Of a DNA stretch of 64,000 bases, positions 62,270 through 64,000 are shown piece by piece. The notes beneath the pieces were generated by a model. It was not told the DNA's origin and ran no database searches. It saw only the letters and a list, made by a program, of their open reading frames with translations. The first letter of the stretch is position 1. The number at the start of each line of letters is the position of its first letter. Source of the stretch: Cognatishimia sp. SS12 (GTDB lineage: Bacteria > Pseudomonadota > Alphaproteobacteria > Rhodobacterales > Rhodobacteraceae); the NCBI RefSeq assembly GCF_028369055.1, contig NZ_JAQNCZ010000001.1, positions 186,001 through 250,000 on the forward strand, given 5' to 3'. A program made the position numbers and the translations under genes.

Positions 62270-62947
62270 ATGCGGTTTCTGCTTGTCGAGGACAATGAGG
62301 GCCTGGCCGGCGCGGTGCTTGATCGCCTGCGTCTGGACGGGCATGTCGTGGATCATGCGGCCGATATTTCAGCGGCTGATCATTTTGCATCGACGGCTGA
62401 TTACGATCTGATTTTATTGGATATTATGCTGCCTGACGGGGACGGGCGCAATTTTCTGAAAGCCCATCGCGCGCGGCAGAACGAAACCCCAGTGATCGTC
62501 CTGACCGCCCGCAGCGAAGTGTCAGACAGGGTCGGTGTTCTGGATCTTGGGGCGGATGATTATATCACCAAACCTTTCGATTTTTCCGAGCTTGAGGCCC
62601 GTTGCCGGGCCGTCTTGCGCCGCCGTGGCGGGGCGTCAAGCAACGCGCAGCGATTCGGATCACTGGTGTTTGATGCGCTGGCCGGTACGTTGAGAATCGG
62701 GGAAGAGGTGATCACGCTTCGCAACCGTGAGCTGCGATTGCTGGAAGTGTTCATGAGCGCGCCGGATCGGATTTTTTCAAAGTCCAAGCTTGTGGACCGG
62801 CTGTTCTCCTATGACGAAGATGTGTCCGAGAACGCCATCGAAGTCTATGTCGGACGGTTGCGCAAGCATCTGGCCGGCACCGATGTCGAAATCGCGACCG
62901 TTCGCGGGCTGGGCTATCGCATGTCGCTGATCCCGGGGCCATCATGA
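62270..62947 (+). CDS. OmpR-family response regulator, TctD-like
   Basis: A 225-residue response regulator. The receiver domain spans 1-115 with acidic pair Glu7/Asp8 (LLVEDNEGL), phosphoacceptor Asp in LILLDIMLPDG and Lys in ADDYITKPFDFSE; an OmpR winged helix follows from about 125 (ITLRNRELRLLEVFM; NAIEVYVGRLRKHL). Its position, divergent from tctC, and its partner kinase match the TctDE system that activates tricarboxylate uptake genes. GGGGAGGAAATGGC precedes the ATG. It overlaps the kinase gene by four bases. Confidence 0.92.
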   Translation: MRFLLVEDNEGLAGAVLDRLRLDGHVVDHAADISAADHFASTADYDLILLDIMLPDGDGRNFLKAHRARQNETPVIVLTARSEVSDRVGVLDLGADDYITKPFDFSELEARCRAVLRRRGGASSNAQRFGSLVFDALAGTLRIGEEVITLRNRELRLLEVFMSAPDRIFSKSKLVDRLFSYDEDVSENAIEVYVGRLRKHLAGTDVEIATVRGLGYRMSLIPGPS

Positions 62948-64000
62948 CGGAAATACCGCAAAGCTCTGGCTCGCTCAGCCGCCGCTTGACGCTGCAACTG
63001 ATGAGTGGGGCCGCAATATTGGCGACGATGCTGTATTTCGTTGTGCTGAATGTCGCCCGCGATCTGGCCGAGACCTCGCAGGACAACATCCTGTTTGCCT
63101 CGGCCACCGCAATACTGGAGGCCACGTCGGTGCAGGGCGAAGAGGTCGAAGTTGACATCCCCTACGGGGCGCTGTCGATGCTGGGCAATGTCAGTGACGA
63201 TAGGGTGTTTTATCGCATTTCGGTGGCCGATACCTTTTTGACCGGCTATCGGGACCTGCCACAAGACCCTCAAGAAAATGGCGCAGGATCTCGTTATTTC
63301 ACAGATACTTACAAAGGCGAAAGCGTGCGCGCCATTACGGTGATGCGTCGCATCAGCCTGAACGCGCAGGCGGCAGACGTCGCTGTGACGGTGGCACAAA
63401 CTCGCACAGGGCAGATGGCCACCGTGGCGCGTATGTCGCAGGTTGCGCTGATTTCGGGCGCGGGTTTTTTCACCGTGGCCGCGGTGCTGGCCGTTTTGAC
63501 CGCGCGATCTGCCATTCGCCCGCTGAACCGGCTCGCGGGCTCGGTGTCGCGGCGGGGGCCAAAGGACATGCGCCCGGTGATTGGCCCGGTGCCCAGCGAA
63601 ATGGTGCCGCTTGTCACCTCGCTCAATCGTTTTATGGCGCGGCTGAAAACCTCGCTGACCCGGTCCGAAGATTTCATTGCTGAGGCGGCGCATCGCGTGC
63701 GCACGCCCTTGGCCACAGTGCGCACCCAGGCCGAGGTGCTGCTGCGCCGCGTGGACCGCGAAGAAAACCGCCATTCGCTGCGTGAAATGATCCGCGCGAT
63801 TGACGAAAGCTCGCGCGCGGCGGGGCAATTGCTCGATCACGCCATGGTCACGTATCGCACGGACCACTTGGAGCGCGAGCGCATTGATCTGGCGGAGCTT
63901 GTGCGCGAATTGGTGGCGCGGCTGCAGCCGGTTGCCGAGCTGAAAGATCTGACGCTGGTCGCGGATCTTGAAGGGGATGCATGGCTGCATGGGGATGCCA
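62944..64000 (+). CDS. sensor histidine kinase, TctE-like (3' end outside the window)
   Basis: At least 352 residues of a membrane sensor kinase whose start overlaps the response regulator stop (ATGA). Helix 1 is at about 15-38, a periplasmic sensor of about 125 residues follows (typical of TctE/QseC, PF08521-like), helix 2 is at about 163-185, then a HAMP region, and the HisKA H-box reads EDFIAEAAHRVRTPLATVR with the phosphorylated His near residue 250. The ATPase domain runs past the right edge. It should sense the carboxylate or its uptake state and control tctCBA through the adjacent regulator. Confidence 0.93.
   Translation, partial: MTEIPQSSGSLSRRLTLQLMSGAAILATMLYFVVLNVARDLAETSQDNILFASATAILEATSVQGEEVEVDIPYGALSMLGNVSDDRVFYRISVADTFLTGYRDLPQDPQENGAGSRYFTDTYKGESVRAITVMRRISLNAQAADVAVTVAQTRTGQMATVARMSQVALISGAGFFTVAAVLAVLTARSAIRPLNRLAGSVSRRGPKDMRPVIGPVPSEMVPLVTSLNRFMARLKTSLTRSEDFIAEAAHRVRTPLATVRTQAEVLLRRVDREENRHSLREMIRAIDESSRAAGQLLDHAMVTYRTDHLERERIDLAELVRELVARLQPVAELKDLTLVADLEGDAWLHGDA

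Overview
The window comes from an alphaproteobacterium of the order Rhodobacterales, most likely the marine Roseobacter group. Indicators are the high-GC codon use, the order nrdR-ribD...ribE-ribB-ribH-nusB, an aa3-type ctaD, a PutA without the N-terminal DNA-binding domain paired with an Lrp-type regulator, and a DUF1127 gene followed by CCTCCTCCC hairpin RNAs, an arrangement known from Rhodobacter sphaeroides. Species cannot be named from sequence alone.

Layout. 1-7.4 kb: an exopolysaccharide block with a WecG/TagA glycosyltransferase, two Gfo/Idh/MocA oxidoreductase genes (one fused to an SDR epimerase), GT4 and GT2 glycosyltransferases, and a CpsD-like ATPase that has lost its Walker A lysine. 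7.4-15 kb: an enoyl-CoA hydratase divergent from an AraC regulator, tRNA-Leu(GAG), lipB, a c-type cytochrome, a Pit phosphate permease, a Nudix hydrolase and a TPR-sulfotransferase. 15-19 kb: ctaD behind an FNR-like box, a DUF2244 gene and the Fe-S carrier mrp. 18.9-19.5 kb: a DUF1127 gene followed by six CCTCCTCCC-loop hairpins, the clearest RNA system in the window. 19.6-33.4 kb: a DUF2235 hydrolase, metF/metR, suhB, rhomboid, putA/putR, tRNA-Leu(UAA), metG, an aldo/keto reductase, and an orphan HWE histidine kinase whose membrane domain matches the plant ethylene-receptor sensor. 33.6-36.5 kb: three TadE/TadG-like genes. 36.9-43.2 kb: glutamate dehydrogenase, dnaG, rpoD and a HlyU-like gene. 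43.2-54 kb: dienelactone hydrolase, yjbQ, nrdR and the riboflavin operon, interrupted by an oppositely oriented KpsC/Wza/KpsS capsule cluster. 54-58 kb: nadA-nadB-nadC behind a palindromic candidate operator. 58-64 kb: a tripartite tricarboxylate transporter (tctC-B-A) with an AbrB-type membrane protein, divergent from its probable two-component regulator, whose kinase runs off the right edge.

The genes work as several small units: surface polysaccharide synthesis (left end, plus the capsule genes at 46-51 kb), proline-to-glutamate catabolism (putA feeding glutamate dehydrogenase), de novo NAD and riboflavin synthesis, respiration, replication/transcription core genes (dnaG-rpoD), and carboxylate uptake under two-component control. 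The items most worth follow-up are the six-copy RNA array, the ethylene-receptor-like kinase, the degenerate CpsD ATPase, the RibB protein whose cyclohydrolase half has lost its zinc cysteines, and several palindromic intergenic sites.
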